A stretch of DNA of 64,000 nucleotides from Toxorhynchites rutilus septentrionalis. Its lineage: Eukaryota; Arthropoda; Insecta; Diptera; Culicidae. Position numbers and translations under genes: made by a program. The stretch spans positions 34,391,378-34,455,377 of the forward strand of contig NC_073746.1 in NCBI RefSeq assembly GCF_029784135.1. The letters run 5' to 3'. Shown here piece by piece: positions 35,040 through 46,398 of the stretch; the stretch's first letter is position 1, and each line of letters begins with the position of its first letter. Under the pieces are notes generated by a model that saw nothing but the letters and a program-made list of their open reading frames with translations, made no database searches and was not told where the DNA came from.

Positions 35040-37130
35040 CCATTTATATCTGCTCCCATGTGGTAAATCTATTAAACCTGTTCAATTCTTTCGTTCCATT
35101 AAGGACAACACGTGCTAAAAAGAATCCATGGTTTACTAATGAAATCGCGCAAGCTATTTTGGAAAGAAATATTGCGTATCGTTTATGGAGCTCGGATAGA
35201 TCTGTTTATAACCAAAATCAATTCAAGCATCTTCGAAACAGAGTCACTCACATAGTAAACACTGCAAAAATTAATTATACATCCAATCAGCTAACTTCGA
35301 CACATTCAAGCAAGGACTTGTGGAAAAAACTGAAAAGTATTAATGTGTGTCAAAATTCACAACATGTTGAACAGTTTGATAATAATAACAACGAAATTAA
35401 CGAATATTTTAGCTCCAATTTCTCTACGGACGCTGAATTATTCCCTATTCCTCCAGTAAATACGAATGGTTTTGCATTTTCAGAAAATTTCTGATAACGA
35501 TATTGTTATATCAATAAACTCAAATAAATCTGATGCGGGGTTTGTGGGTTTTGATGAAATTCCTTTGAAATTCATCAAACTTTTATTTCCTTCGATTTTT
35601 CCTGTATTGAGATTTTTATTCAATCTTATTATTGTTTCTTCTAAATTTCCGCAAGCTTGGAAATTTTCTAAAATAATTCCTATTCAAAAAAAGGGAAAGC
35701 GTTAATTTGGCTAATTTAAGACCGATAAGCATTCTGTGCGCCCTGTCAAAAGTCTTTGAACGATTGATAAAAAATCAAATTCAAGACCATATTGATAGTT
35801 ATAATCTAATGCACCATCTTCAATCAGGTTTTCGTCGTGGACATAGCACAACTTCTGCCTTTTTGAAAGTGCACGATGATATTCACTCGGTTATTGATAG
35901 AAAAGGTGTTGCTGTTTTAATATTGATCGATTTTTCTAAAGCCTTCGATAAAGTATCGCATACTAAACTTTTGAAAAAAATATCCTCTGAGTTTTCGTTC
36001 AGCCGTTCAGCTGTTAGCTTGATTCACTCGTATCTATCGAAACGAACGCAAGCTGTTTTTGCAAATGGAAAATATTCCAAACACATTCCAATTATGTCTG
36101 GTGTCCCTCAGGGTTCAATTTTGGGCCCCTTGTTATTTTCATGCTTTATCAACGATCTACCATCTGTTCTGAAGCACTGCAAGATTCACATGTTCGCGGA
36201 TGATGTGCAACTTTACTTAGCCGTAGAAGGTTTACCAGTACCTATGATATCTGACTTCATAAATTTTGATTTGGGTAGAATTTATCGATGGTCGATTCGG
36301 AACATGCTGCCAGTGAATGCATCAAAAACTAAAGCTATGTTTATTGCCAGAAATAATCAAAATAGCGAGTCACCATCCTTGTTCTAAGGCACCGAGAAAT
36401 TAGATTACGTTGACACGGCTTGTAATCTAGGGTTTATCATCCAAAACAATCTAGAATGGGACAAACACATTAATAAACAATGTAGCAAAATATTCGCTGG
36501 TTTACGACTTTTGAGGCTTTCATCTTACATGCTTCCAACTCGTATAAAGTTACGTCTGTTTCAATCATTGCTTCTTCCTCATTTTATGTATGGAGATGTT
36601 TTTCTGTTGAATGCATCTGCTCGAGCGATTGACAGATTTAGAATTGTTTTAAACTGTTGTATTAGATATGTTTTTAATTTAGGTAGATTTTCTAGAGTGT
36701 CTCATAAGCATCATGTTCTACTGGGCTGTCCCTTCCATGAATTTGTAAAGTTGTGAGCATGTCTAACTTTGTTCAAAATTATTCATTTTCGTTCCCCTAC
36801 ATACTTATATGAAAAACTGACTGCCTTTCGTAGTAATCGTATTATGTATTATGCAAATACATTGTTTGTCAGGGGCATTGGATTTTGGGATCAGTTACCT
36901 AACGAAATTAGGAGTATTAATAGTGTGAGTGGATTTCATAGGGAATGCGTTCAATGGTTTAACAGGAGGAATCAACAAAATTAATTGGTTAAATTTAAAA
37001 TTATAGATAAGTAAAAGTAGATTGAAGAGCTCAATGAATTCAAACTAAATGTAGTACATGAAAAAGAGAATTCCTTACGCTACAATGATTTGTGTATCAA
37101 TAAATAAAGAAAAAATAAATAAAGAATAAA
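35040..37130 (+). mobile_element. Type-J LINE, copy J2
   Basis: 5'-truncated in the linker between endonuclease and reverse transcriptase; ends in an AATAAATAAAG-rich tail at about 37100-37130. Inserted in family H copy H6. Same type as J1 (12865-13950). The exact 5' edge is uncertain by several tens of bases. Confidence 0.75.
35060..36984 (+). pseudogene. Type-J LINE reverse transcriptase pseudogene
   Basis: Three frames make up the protein. 35060-35494 carries the KKNPWFTNEIAQAI linker. 35466-35705 holds the start of the RT domain (DEIPLKFIK, FPQAWKFSKIIPIQKKGK). 35707-36984 holds LANLRPISIL, LQSGFRRGHSTTSA, LILIDFSKAFDKVSH (first catalytic Asp), SGVPQGSILGP, the FADD box and the C-terminal LFVRGIGFWDQLPN block. 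Lesions are frameshifts near 35480 and 35700 and in-frame stops at 36385-36387 (TAA) and about 36754-36756 (TGA). There is no RNase H, which separates it from the LINE at 911-4440. Clade within the CR1/Jockey group not fixed. Confidence 0.8.
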
Positions 37131-37317
37131 TCATCAAAAAATTATCGTCAAATGATTCTACGATAAAAAAAAGCATTTCAGGGCGACCAAACTGGTAGAA
37201 TGGTTATTTCAAAATGTTCGTAGCATTATAAAATAATATCCGCAGCGATTTGAATTAAACCACAGTGTAGTTCTACGTCAATAATGCGGTCGTGTCTTGA
37301 ACACAACCTCTTATATA

Positions 37318-37840
37318 TTTTTTCGTTTATTCAACTTACATTTCTGTGTATGTAAGTGTGATGTGGCCGGCCGGATGTTGTTGAGCGAAACCTGTGTGCC
37401 GCGAGTTTTGCCGTAGCTCGAAGAGTTCCTTTGGTGTTGGCGACTCGAGTTGCTCGTCGATTTAAAACTTCGTGAACGGCAGCGATATTCCACCAAATCG
37501 TCTCGCACAGTAGACATCGAACTCAGGGTAACGATATTGGGTCCTGATGGGAAAAATGAAATGTTCAAAGTTACTACTGGGTCCTGCTCTTTATCGGAAT
37601 TCATACCTGATCCTTCAGTCATTTCAGGTCAAACGGCAAATGCTTCATTTGAATATATCATAGAATTGGATCGTTCAATAAGCTTTTGTTGTGCCTTCGA
37701 TAAAGAGCTTCATTGTGAACCCAATAGTGCTTTCCTTTTCCCATTGTCCCGTTATTCTGATGTCGCTTATTGAACCGCCTATTGCTTAATCCACGACCTT
37801 CATGGCGTCTTCGCCCGACAACAGGTTTGTGTGTTAGGTG
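37318..37840. other. Unassigned DNA between family H copies
   Basis: Slightly GC-richer; opposed open frames (37450-37773 plus, 37311-37622 minus) overlap and show no known domain. Since a family H fragment follows directly, this may be cargo of a third sister-type copy, but I could not show it. Confidence 0.3.
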
Positions 37841-38025
37841 TGTTGGTGAAAATGGGAATGCTCCTAGTTTTCATCAATTTAAACCATTTACACACCAAGG
37901 GATTGTAATGTATACATATCAAACAAATCATACGGAATTTCCGGTTCGTTTAGTATACAAATCTCCAAAAACCGTTCGCGTCAAAAATAGTCATTAACGT
38001 TCACTTAATTTCACAAAAACGTGAC
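37841..38025 (+). repeat. Fragment of family H, sister type
   Basis: Matches H5 30766-30960 in order: ATGGGAATGCT, TCATCAATTTAAACC, GGGATTGTAATGTAT, CGGTTCGTTTAGTA, AACCGTTCGCGTC, CACAAAAACGTGAC. The terminal hairpin is missing; the sequence runs straight into TCGATT-TIR element T3, so the junction is probably a recombination or deletion point. Confidence 0.6.
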
Positions 38026-38150
38026 ATTTTGAAAGTGAAAAACTGAAAAGTTAATAATTTTAATGTGTTATTATTAATTTTATCCTTAAAAAATATATTA
38101 CAATATAAACAATCTAGTTTGTATCAATTAAATTGAAGCTCTCTTACCGC

Positions 38151-41087
38151 CAGTGTTTGCCAAATGATACATTCACTGAAAAAAACCGCTTTAGTTCGAT
38201 CAAATATGATCATACACAAATCATCTCCCCCAGCGGCTTTCGTTTGTTGTTACGTGTTGCAAATCAAAACACAAAAGAGAACGGGACAACTCCGCATCGG
38301 TTCGCACTTCATGATACACCGACACGCAAGCAAAAACATCATATACGCTTTCGGTGCAGAAAGTTTATTTTCTTTTTTGCCTCTAACATATGCATATCGA
38401 CCTCTCCATGCATAATGAAACAGCAGGATCGTACGGACTACGCAAAGCGAATGATTCATATTCGGCTAATGTAACAGATCCTGATTTTTAAGCCTCAGAG
38501 AGTGCAAACTATATGATTATTTAGCTCGATAGAGGCTAAGGGAAGGGTAGACAGATCATATTTTCCATTTTTAACGCCGATATCCCTTAAAATATGTATA
38601 TTCATAAAGACCGCATAGTTTTACTAGCAACACCGCTCTCTTTTCCTATTCGTTGCTCCGCACAAATGGTGACCGAATGATGACGTAATTTTTCTTGTAT
38701 CATTTATTGCTTTGCACTTGTCTGTGCAGTGGGTTTCGCTATAGTAGAGCGGGACGATATATGCGGTTCAAACTTGTATACAGGCTTCGAAAATGGTTTG
38801 CGATGTTTGATACAGCTCGAATATGCAAACAACAGTCTTCGTTCCTCTCTTGGTTTAATCATGTAATGTTACACAAGTGATTACTGTCATTCATACAAGT
38901 ATCTGAATGATCCTCTCATATTTGGTTACATGTTCGTGAGAGGTTACTTGCATGACACTTTGGGCCTTATTCCCGAATACACTACACGTGAAAACAATGT
39001 GTAGTGAGTACAACCTTATTCCGGAATACACGCCACTGTAAACATTTGGCAGAATTCATTATCAATACACCGAGTTCATCCACCGATGTTATTCTGATTT
39101 ACACCAAGACGCCTAGAAGTATATACTAAGGTGGGCCAACTTGCTAAAACCACTCTTTAGCCATCTTGGAAGTCTACTGTGTTTGGTTTGTAAACAAAAC
39201 ACAATACGCTATTGCCGAAGGTCGCTCGTGATCAGTCTGTCTCTTTCACGCTACAAGCAAATAATTCCCCCTCTACTTTCTTCCGTGCTGTTTTCATATA
39301 CCGCTCCCCTAACCAACTTAGTGACGAAACGGCCTCACCTAGTACCATAGACCCGTCTTGATTTACACATCACGCTCTCTTTTGTGTAAACAGTCATACA
39401 CTCTCCCGAAAAGTTGGTATATATGACGAGCTTTTGGTAAATATTACCAATATTTAATAAATGTTTGCAATACGAATTCTTCGTACATATTACACGATAT
39501 GATGTCAAATCGGTATAAGCAGTCGGTTCAACGTTCGTTTAACATATACAACATGTTATATTAACCCTACCTTTATGCATATATTGTTATGAATTTATTG
39601 AGCTAATAATAAATGGATAAAGATGCATACACTTTATTCATTTATTGAACTATCTAAATTATTTATTGAACTATCTAAACATCTGATCCTGTTCGATTGG
39701 GTCTGATCCATGGCTACAAATTAGGAAAAAATACACAGTTATTACTGTGAATAGCTACGACAGACTACTCAATTCTCACCATTACCCTCTCCCAGGACCA
39801 GCTTGTAATTACTTCTCAGCCAAACACATTCGGGAGATATCATGAAACTGACAAAACCCAGATGGCATTAAGTGAAGCTAGCTTTATGCCCCGTTGCAAC
39901 ATTGACTTGACGCGCAGGATACGAAACCTGCATCGTGGCGAATCCGGAAAACATCTAATTGATTGAACCACCGATCACAATCGTCTGCAAAACGTTTATG
40001 AAGTTGTCCTTGACCGAATCCAACAGGTAGAACTAGGACTCGAAAGGGCTCGTTTTTGTGTATCGAAGTACCTAGATTCCTTACTATTGAAGTTCTCCCG
40101 CAACAGACGAGCACAAATCATTGCTATCCAATATGTATAAATATCAATTAAAGAACATAAAATTGAATTGATTTTCACGAATATTACTTACCTATCCCGA
40201 ATCTGAGTTAATACGACCTTCTTCTGTGATGAAATCAATATCGGAAAGTAGTGCCTTGCAACTCAATTAACAACTCGGTAATTAGGCTAATAAATTTATT
40301 TTCTTCGTGGTTGCCAGTAATGACAATCGTAAAAGTTACTAACACCGCGAAGTAAAATGAATTAAACGTTGGTAGGGATGTGTATTGCATCTGACATTCA
40401 TTTTACAAACGATTGGTAATATTTACAGAAAATATGTACATTCTACTGTTTGAATTACAAAAGATTTGGAAGCTTTTTTTTAGTAATCCATTTTCTGGGT
40501 GTATCGACACAACTCGAGGATAAACAAAACAAAATACAACTGACGTTTCTATTATGGTGGGTATAAACTAGTGATATATTCATGTGAAAAAATAGGATGA
40601 GATTTATAGAAATCGCATCAACCGTTTACATTAACGCGAACTTATATACTGAATATTTTCATATTTTCAGTGAATTTATTCACCTGAAGTAGAACTGCAT
40701 CCAACTTTAGTGATTTCTCACCAGTGAGAAATTCACCAGCGTTTACATATGCCTGAATTTATCCTATACATAGTGGTTATATATACCTCGAAGAAGAGTA
40801 TCATACATATTCTCACCCGTTTACATCTATTTCCGTGTGATTAAATTTATCTATAGCTATAGATCTCCCAAATGTAAACGCGCCATTAGAAACGACATCG
40901 GAAATGAACACAAGGTCATTTTGGTATCCACTCCACATTCTACACGAAGTTCATTTTTACACTTCACGATCGGTGGAAACGCAAAAAAGTGAAGTGAGAT
41001 GTAAGCGTAGTGGAAACGTAAATGTAAGTGGATACGGGAATAAGGCCCTTTGTGTATCATTCGATTTTGATCGAAATCCAAACACTG
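38151..41087. mobile_element. hAT-type non-autonomous element
   Basis: Ends CAGTGTTTGC and CCAAACACTG are inverted, and an exact 8-bp duplication CTTACCGC flanks it (38143-38150 and 41088-41095), diagnostic of the hAT superfamily. Because the insertion splits element T3, the pre-insertion sequence can be compared with T1. About 850 bp is its own sequence; the rest is the nested element 38962-41048. No hAT transposase domain recognised. Confidence 0.85.
38962..41048. mobile_element. GGGCC-ended TIR element nested in the hAT element
   Basis: Left end GGGCCTTATTCCCGAATACA and right end, read inverted, GGGCCTTATTCCCGTATCCA; TTT on both sides (38959-38961 and 41049-41051), suggesting a 3-bp target duplication as in PIF/Harbinger-type elements. 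Subterminal ACTACG/CACTTC-type motifs lie near both ends. 2087 bp with no recognised transposase; the interior (39100-40880) is AT-rich, with a minus-strand 76-codon frame near 39884-40114 that I do not recognise. Confidence 0.65.
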
Positions 41088-41574
41088 CTTACCGCTCTAC
41101 AATTTGTTCTTTGACATCCAACTTCTATCGTTCTTAATTTGGCTGCAATATCGATATTTACAATTCCTGGTGAAAATTCAAGCAAAATCATCAAAAATCA
41201 CTATTTTTACTCCACTGTACATTTAATAGCAACTTAAATTTCACCTTAACGTTGAAAGGTTACATTTCTCCTTGAAATAAGTCATATTTGAAATATAAAA
41301 AAAAATATATTTTTCCACACTGTATATAATCGAGTCCGACCTGTATTGCTAAGCGCAAAACCCGGAAAAGGAATCGTCCGATTTGAACCTTTAGTTTGTT
41401 GTATTCGTCTCTGCTTGTAGATCGATGTTATGGGATTTTTTTGGAAATTTTTGAAAAAAATCCTTTATGTTCTACAATGACATCGTTGTTAGTTCAATTG
41501 GATTTCGCGTTTGCGGAATTAATCTTTGTGTTCCGATGGTATGAAACGAAAAGGGCAACGGCCTTTTGAGAATT

Positions 41575-42197
41575 GAAATTATGAATGAAAATATTCACTT
41601 TTCTGTGTCGAACATGTATTCCATGTAACGGAGAAACATCAGAATTGTGCCTGAACATAATTTTATATTATAATGACGAGTTTTTTTTTTAAAGGACTAA
41701 AGGAAATTTAAAGGACTAAAGGGCACAAACAATTTTTTGACGCTATGATGGAAGATTTGAGGATCTTCGTAGCCACTTGGTTGCGCGTTCGCTTACTAAG
41801 CGATCGATCGTGAGTTCAAACTCAGGGCCCCCAATTGACCATCATAGTGTAGTTATAGAATAACTACGTCCACGCAACAATATCAGTGATGGAGATCGAT
41901 CCACGGTGGAACGAGGATCGATTCATCCATACAACTGCTCTGCTCTGCAAGAAACATCGGGCTGTTGTGCTATTAATAACCCAACAATGATCCCATCAAC
42001 TGTCTCCGCTGTCCTGTCTGCTGAACAATGGACGAACAGAAGGATACCCTTATGCCTAAACGGCTACTACCAATCAGAAGATCAATCACGAAAGAGATCT
42101 GCGATTTAACCCACGAACGTTCGCTAATAAGAAAACATGAACATTCGGCAATATTCATATCGAAATCGCGCGGGACAAAATTTGGCGGTTAAGCTAG
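41575..42197 (+). mobile_element. Helitron-like element, copy 3 (3' part, SINE-interrupted)
   Basis: Matches the 3' third of the copies at 9361 and 47841: CATGTATTCCATGTAACGGA, then after an interruption CAGAAGATCAATCA, TAAGAAAACATGAACATT and GCGGTTAAGCTAG followed by T. More diverged than the other two copies. Tandem units are absent. Confidence 0.6.
41730..42060 (+). mobile_element. tRNA-derived SINE
   Basis: Lies within the Helitron-like copy. A-box-like TAGCCACTTGG (41770-41780) and B-box-like GAGTTCAAACT (41812-41822) flank a tRNA-like anticodon arm TCGC-TTACTAA-GCGA. The body contains GTAGTTATAGAATAACTACG (a hairpin) and GCTCTGCTCTGCAAGAAACA. It resembles tRNA-related SINEs known from mosquitoes; family name not assigned. 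Edges approximate. Confidence 0.55.
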
Positions 42198-43045
42198 TTT
42201 AAAATAGAAAAGTTTCTTTCGTGGTGACCCTAATGCAGCTTAGAAAAAAGTGCTAATCGGTTATATATAAAAATAGCAAAAAAAACTTTGTTGTAAGAAG
42301 TTGATTAAAATAAATAGGGCTACAACATTGTCGAACTATGTTTACCTCTATCTGTAAAGATAAGCAAGTTAGATCTCACCTAAAATGTTGGTCGTTGAAG
42401 AATCTTAAATTCATGTTTCAATGATGAAATTTATGGTTTAGCAATCATTTGAAACAACGAGCTGAGTGGGAAAGCAGAACCGAAATTAATTTGAAGACGC
42501 ATCACGGTGGACCAACCATTCTCGCAGCAAGCTAACGTTTTTAATCGGAGAAACACCCAGAGAAAATAATGTAATTGGAGCAAATACCAACGTCAAATTT
42601 CCACGGTAAATATTCCGTGCGTCAAAGCGTGTTGTCGAATCGAGGGGAAGCGTAAAAAATAACACCGCTAAAATACTTCCTCTTGTTCCACGGCTCTGCT
42701 GACATGCTGAAAAAAGGGATCCGAAAAGTTTACCCGCGATTGCGAATCACTTAGACTTTTCCGCCGGATCAAGTTCCTAGTGTGAAATGAGAAACCAAAG
42801 GAAGTTGGCACAGGGGACAGGCGCATGACAATAAATGAGTATCGATGCTGGCATAGACAGAATAAAGGGGTTTCTTCTCATCAGGAAAATAACAGCTCAC
42901 GTTCGAAAGTCCTTCCTCTGAATGTTTAGGATATATTGAAAATTTGAGTCGATTTTCTTCTACTTCAGTTCTACAGTAAGTTGTTGGCGTAAGAGATAGG
43001 GCAATCTTAGCATTGGTTTACACGCACCACCATCCAAACCATATA
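42198..43045. other. Non-coding DNA without recognised elements
   Basis: No gene or repeat recognised in about 850 bp. Confidence 0.35.
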
Positions 43046-43596
43046 CAGGCAAACCTTTTTTTGTGCGGGGGATAGGGACCGCACAAAAAAAGTCGCATAA
43101 AAAAATCGTGCAAAACTTCACCAGCAGCTTTAAAAAATCGTGTTCGGTACACATTTTGAAAAAAACTTTTTTTGTGCGGTAGATAGGGACCGCATAAAAA
43201 AAGTTTCCCTCAAGAAAATAACTCAAATCCACGCCATCCACCGTTCAATTTCCTTTTGTTTCCCTGCTTTGCGATGGGACAGTTTGTCTTTTCGGTTGCG
43301 CGTGGCTGTTTTGTGCTTTTAATTGCATGTCGAAACGTATTGCTGTTAGAAATCATGTCACACAAAAAGTTAGAAAAACTTAGAGCATTTGATGAGAGGA
43401 GGGAAATGATTTCAGAAGTGGATAATTGAGACGCAAATATGCTTTTTTCGCACTGAAATGCATATAAACCGTCGAAAAAAACTAAATGGATGTCACACTT
43501 CCATTCATACACCGCACAAAAAAACCGCACAAGAACAGGAAATCGCACAAAAAAAAATCGCACCAAAAAAAAAACGCACAAAAACAGGTTTTTCTG
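43046..43596. mobile_element. MITE with TTTTTTTGTGCGG subterminal repeats
   Basis: Ends CAGGCAAACCTTTTTTTGTG and CACAAAAACAGGTTTTTCTG are inverted copies. Many internal CGCACAAAAAAA blocks in both orientations cluster toward the ends. TA lies to the left; the right flank is CA, so one side has mutated. 551 bp, non-coding. A fragment of the family is at 11826. Confidence 0.65.
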
Positions 43597-44694
43597 CACA
43601 TAGAATTATTCCGGGTTATATGGTTGAGGAGGCGAGATTCTCGGTCAGTTGTGGTATTTCTTGCATTCAGAAATTAGTTGCCTCGTCACTCTGCCCTGTG
43701 AATATCGCATCAACTACTAACAGTTGCGTCGGCGGTGCCGAAACCCCACTAGACATCAATCCGTCAACGGATGTATCAGCATTTCAGACCGTTAAGCTTC
43801 TATGACATATATTTTATGCAAAATGTTAATCTGAGAATAAGTAGGTTAGCTGCCTGTCCCAGCTGACTTATATTGTTGAAGCTCTACGAATCGTTGCACC
43901 CAAAACACCAAAACTGTGGCCACTACCCAACACAACAACATGAACACAAGAACAGCGATTGCGCCTGGTACGGGGATTCCAGTGTGGCACGTAATGCATA
44001 TTTATGGCCAGTATGGAACTGTGTTGAATGTTCGCCTTACAAGCTCCAGTTCATAGTTGTTGTGATTCCAGTTCATGTGGCATTCATGAAGCATTCATGT
44101 GTATGCCTTCTTCGCGGGCTCGTCTGTTCGCTCTCGTGCATTTGTGCATAGCACTCCAAAGGCGAATTTTACCACAGAGTATCCCTTTCTCTCTTACTAT
44201 GTAGTCGAACAGCTGCCAGATTTGGTTTGGAACTCTCGATGGAACTCATGAATCTGAGTCTTCTGACTGTTTGTGGCAGCTCCATTGAAAGCCGCCTCTT
44301 ACTTGAGCCAAACTAACGCTTAGGTTCATAGAAAATTTAAAATTTATATCCATTTACTGTATCAAACTGTATCAAACTACTCATTGTAACAACCGAGTGT
44401 AATTATTTGTGGATGTTTAAATAATCCTAATTTTATCATTCACTCTTACCACACCAATGTAAATCTTGGAACAACTAAAAACTTTCACTATATCATTACC
44501 AAGCATCAAATTCTTCGTTCGGAAAAGGCAGCAGCAGAGCTTCTTGGAAAATAGGCGTAATCCGCTTTGTAGGCTATATAAGTGCCCGTTTCTTTCAGGC
44601 GTCCCTTCTGCAACTTTGTGATAGTTCATCGAATCACCGAGATGGTGTTATAAGCTTATAAGCGTTAGCTTCTAGGCGTGCCAACCTTCAAAAA
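43597..44694. other. Non-coding DNA without recognised elements
   Basis: No gene recognised. Balanced composition at 43860-44300, low-complexity elsewhere. Confidence 0.35.
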
Positions 44695-44998
44695 ATATTT
44701 GTGTTTGATCTGTTAAATGGAAATTTTGATTGTCCATCCTTATTATATAATGTATCATTCTATGTACCATTTCGACAACTACGTGAGCGAGATCTATTGT
44801 TTATCAATCGCCATAGGACTTCCTATGGATTCCATAACCCCTTAGAGAAATGTTTCCGTGAATTCAATAGTGCTTGTGCTGTGTTCGATTTTAACTGTCT
44901 TTAAAAATAGGATTAAGAATTTAATATAAGGATTCAGTTTGAGGAATTATAATCAATTCGAGACGGTGATAAATAAATAAATAAATAAATAAATAACA
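44695..44998 (+). mobile_element. LINE 3' fragment with (TAAA)n tail
   Basis: A 67-codon frame (44701-44904) reads LLNGNFDCPSLLYNVSF ... NRHRTSYGFHNPLEKCFREFN, the conserved C-terminal tail of CR1/Jockey-group LINE polyproteins, followed by a short 3' UTR and (ATAA)n ending about 44996. It is a different subfamily from J1/J2, whose C-terminal ends (FFVRG...) do not match it. Confidence 0.65.
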
Positions 44999-45099
44999 GG
45001 ATGGTTCGGTTTTTAAAATACTTCTGTTCCAACTAACATTCTTCTTCTTCTTCAATGGCACTAACGTTCCTAGAGGAACTTCGCCGTCTCAACGTAGTA

Positions 45100-46398
45100 A
45101 AGGGTGTGTCATATCAAATTGCATCACGGAAAAAACGCTGTAGAAATTTAATTTTTAGGAATTATATCTTCAGCTTTGGTTTTATAATCAGATAAGAGTG
45201 TATAGATCACGTTGGCCATGCTTCACTGTCAATTTTTCGTAAATTTGGAAAAATGTCGTCGAACGAAAAAGAGCGTCGTGAATTAATCTTGTACACTCAT
45301 TTCGAGAATCCGGAGTTGTCACATCGGGACATCGGTAAGATGCTGGGAATCGTCCAATCCACGGTCAGCAGAGTACTAAAACGATACTTCGAGGACCTAA
45401 CCATCGGCCGGAAGGTGAAGAACGGCAAAAATGGATGCTCCGTCAGTGAAAAAGATCACAAGCGCGTAGTTAAGCAGTTTAGACGTGATCCGAGAAGTTC
45501 GGTGCGGGATGTCGCCAATAAGCTGAATTTGTCAAGTTCATTCGTCCAGCGGACCAAGCAGCGGAAGGGCCTGCGTACATACAAGGTTCAGAAGGCTCCT
45601 AACCGCGACGAAAGGCAAAACATGGTGGGGAAGACGCGAGCCCGGAAGCTGTACACCGAAATGCTGACGAAGCCGCATTGCCTGGTAATGGACGACGAAA
45701 CCTACGTCAAAGTGGACTTTCGTCAGCTGCCGGGCCTGTTGTTCTTCTCCGCAGAGGACAAATTCAGCGTTCCGGAGGAGATTCGCAAGCAGAAACTATC
45801 CAAGTTTGCCAAAAAGTACATGGTGTGGCAAGCGATCTGCTCTTGCGGAAAGCGGAGCGCCCCCTTCGTGATGACCGGCATGGTAAACGGGCAGGTTTAC
45901 CTTAAGGAGTGCCTACAGAAGCGCATACTACCACTATTGAAGCAGCACGAGGGCCCGACCATCTTCTGGCCGGATCTCGCTTCGTGCCACAATTCAAAGG
46001 ACGTGTTGAAGTGGTACGAAGCCAACGGGGTCACCTTCGTGCCAAAGGAAATGAACCCGCTCAACGCGCCGGAGCTTCGCCCAATAGAGAAATATTGGGC
46101 GATTATGAAGCAGGCCCTCCGGAAGAACCAAAAAGTTGTCAAATCGGAGGCGGACTTCAAGAGAAAATGAATTTCTGTTCAAAAAAAACTACAACCTGAC
46201 GTTGTACAGAACCTTATGGACGGGGTAAAGAGGAAGGTGCGAGCATACGGGCTTGGGCTCGAAGTATGATTAAAAAGAAAATGCCAAAAGTTGTTTAATA
46301 GTTTTCATTTTACTGTCTAAAATTTTCAAAAGGATCGGTCTACTGGGCGAATTTCTACAGCGTTTTTCCCGTGATGCAATTTGATGTGACACACCCTT
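45100..46398 (+). mobile_element. ITmD37E (DD37E Tc1-like) transposon, nearly intact
   Basis: Terminal inverted repeats AAGGGTGTGTCATATCAAAT (from 45100) and ATTTGATGTGACACACCCTT (to 46398), bordered by TA (45098-45099 and 46399-46400). Length 1299 bp. It contains one transposase frame with a single nonsense codon. It inserted into the SINE at 45027-46627, so it is younger than that SINE. A second copy is at 60684 to the window end (minus). Confidence 0.92.
45253..46269 (+). pseudogene. ITmD37E transposase with one premature TGA
   Basis: ATG at 45253 opens MSSNEKERRELILYTHF. Two helix-turn-helix regions follow (HRDIGKMLGIVQSTVSRVLK about residue 20-40; SVRDVANKLNLSSSFVQR about 83-100). The first catalytic Asp is in VMDDETYVK (about 146), the second in FWPDLASCH, and counting exactly 37 residues on, Glu in LRPIEKYW: a DD37E triad with all three residues present. 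At 46168-46170 the codon is TGA; the second copy in this window has TGG (Trp) there. Beyond it the same frame stays open for about 32 codons, through an A8 run, to a TGA at 46267-46269. So one point mutation separates this copy from a full-length 338-residue frame. Confidence 0.9.

Larger units (their letters stand above)
34004..37317 (-). mobile_element. Family H element, sister type, copy H6 (inverted, split by a LINE)
   Basis: A minus-oriented copy of 29601-30989. The 3' hairpin appears on plus as TACGTAGAACTACGTC at 34004-34019 after T8; the 5' subterminal repeat TAGTTCTACGTCA is at 37268-37280; and the 5' end ACACAACCTCTTATATA reaches 37317 before another T-run. The arms match H5 throughout (for example TGTATGAGGAAATG / CATTTCCTCATACA and the promoter-like block). 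A LINE occupies about 35040-37130. H5 and H6 together form a 7.7-kb inverted pair. Confidence 0.75.
38026..41343 (+). mobile_element. TCGATT-TIR element, copy T3, split by a hAT element
   Basis: 38026-38150 and 41088-41343 together match T1 28715-29077: the break falls within AAGCTCTCTTACCGC|TCTACAATTTG (T1 AAGCTCTCACCGCTTTACAA). The right terminus ATAATCGAGTCCGACCTG ends at 41343 before TA. The left part of the element is missing. Confidence 0.75.

Noticed and set aside
41417..41700. Possible tRNA gene near the SINE
   Set aside because: The A/B boxes at 41770-41822 belong to a SINE body with no complete acceptor stem, so no functional tRNA gene is claimed.
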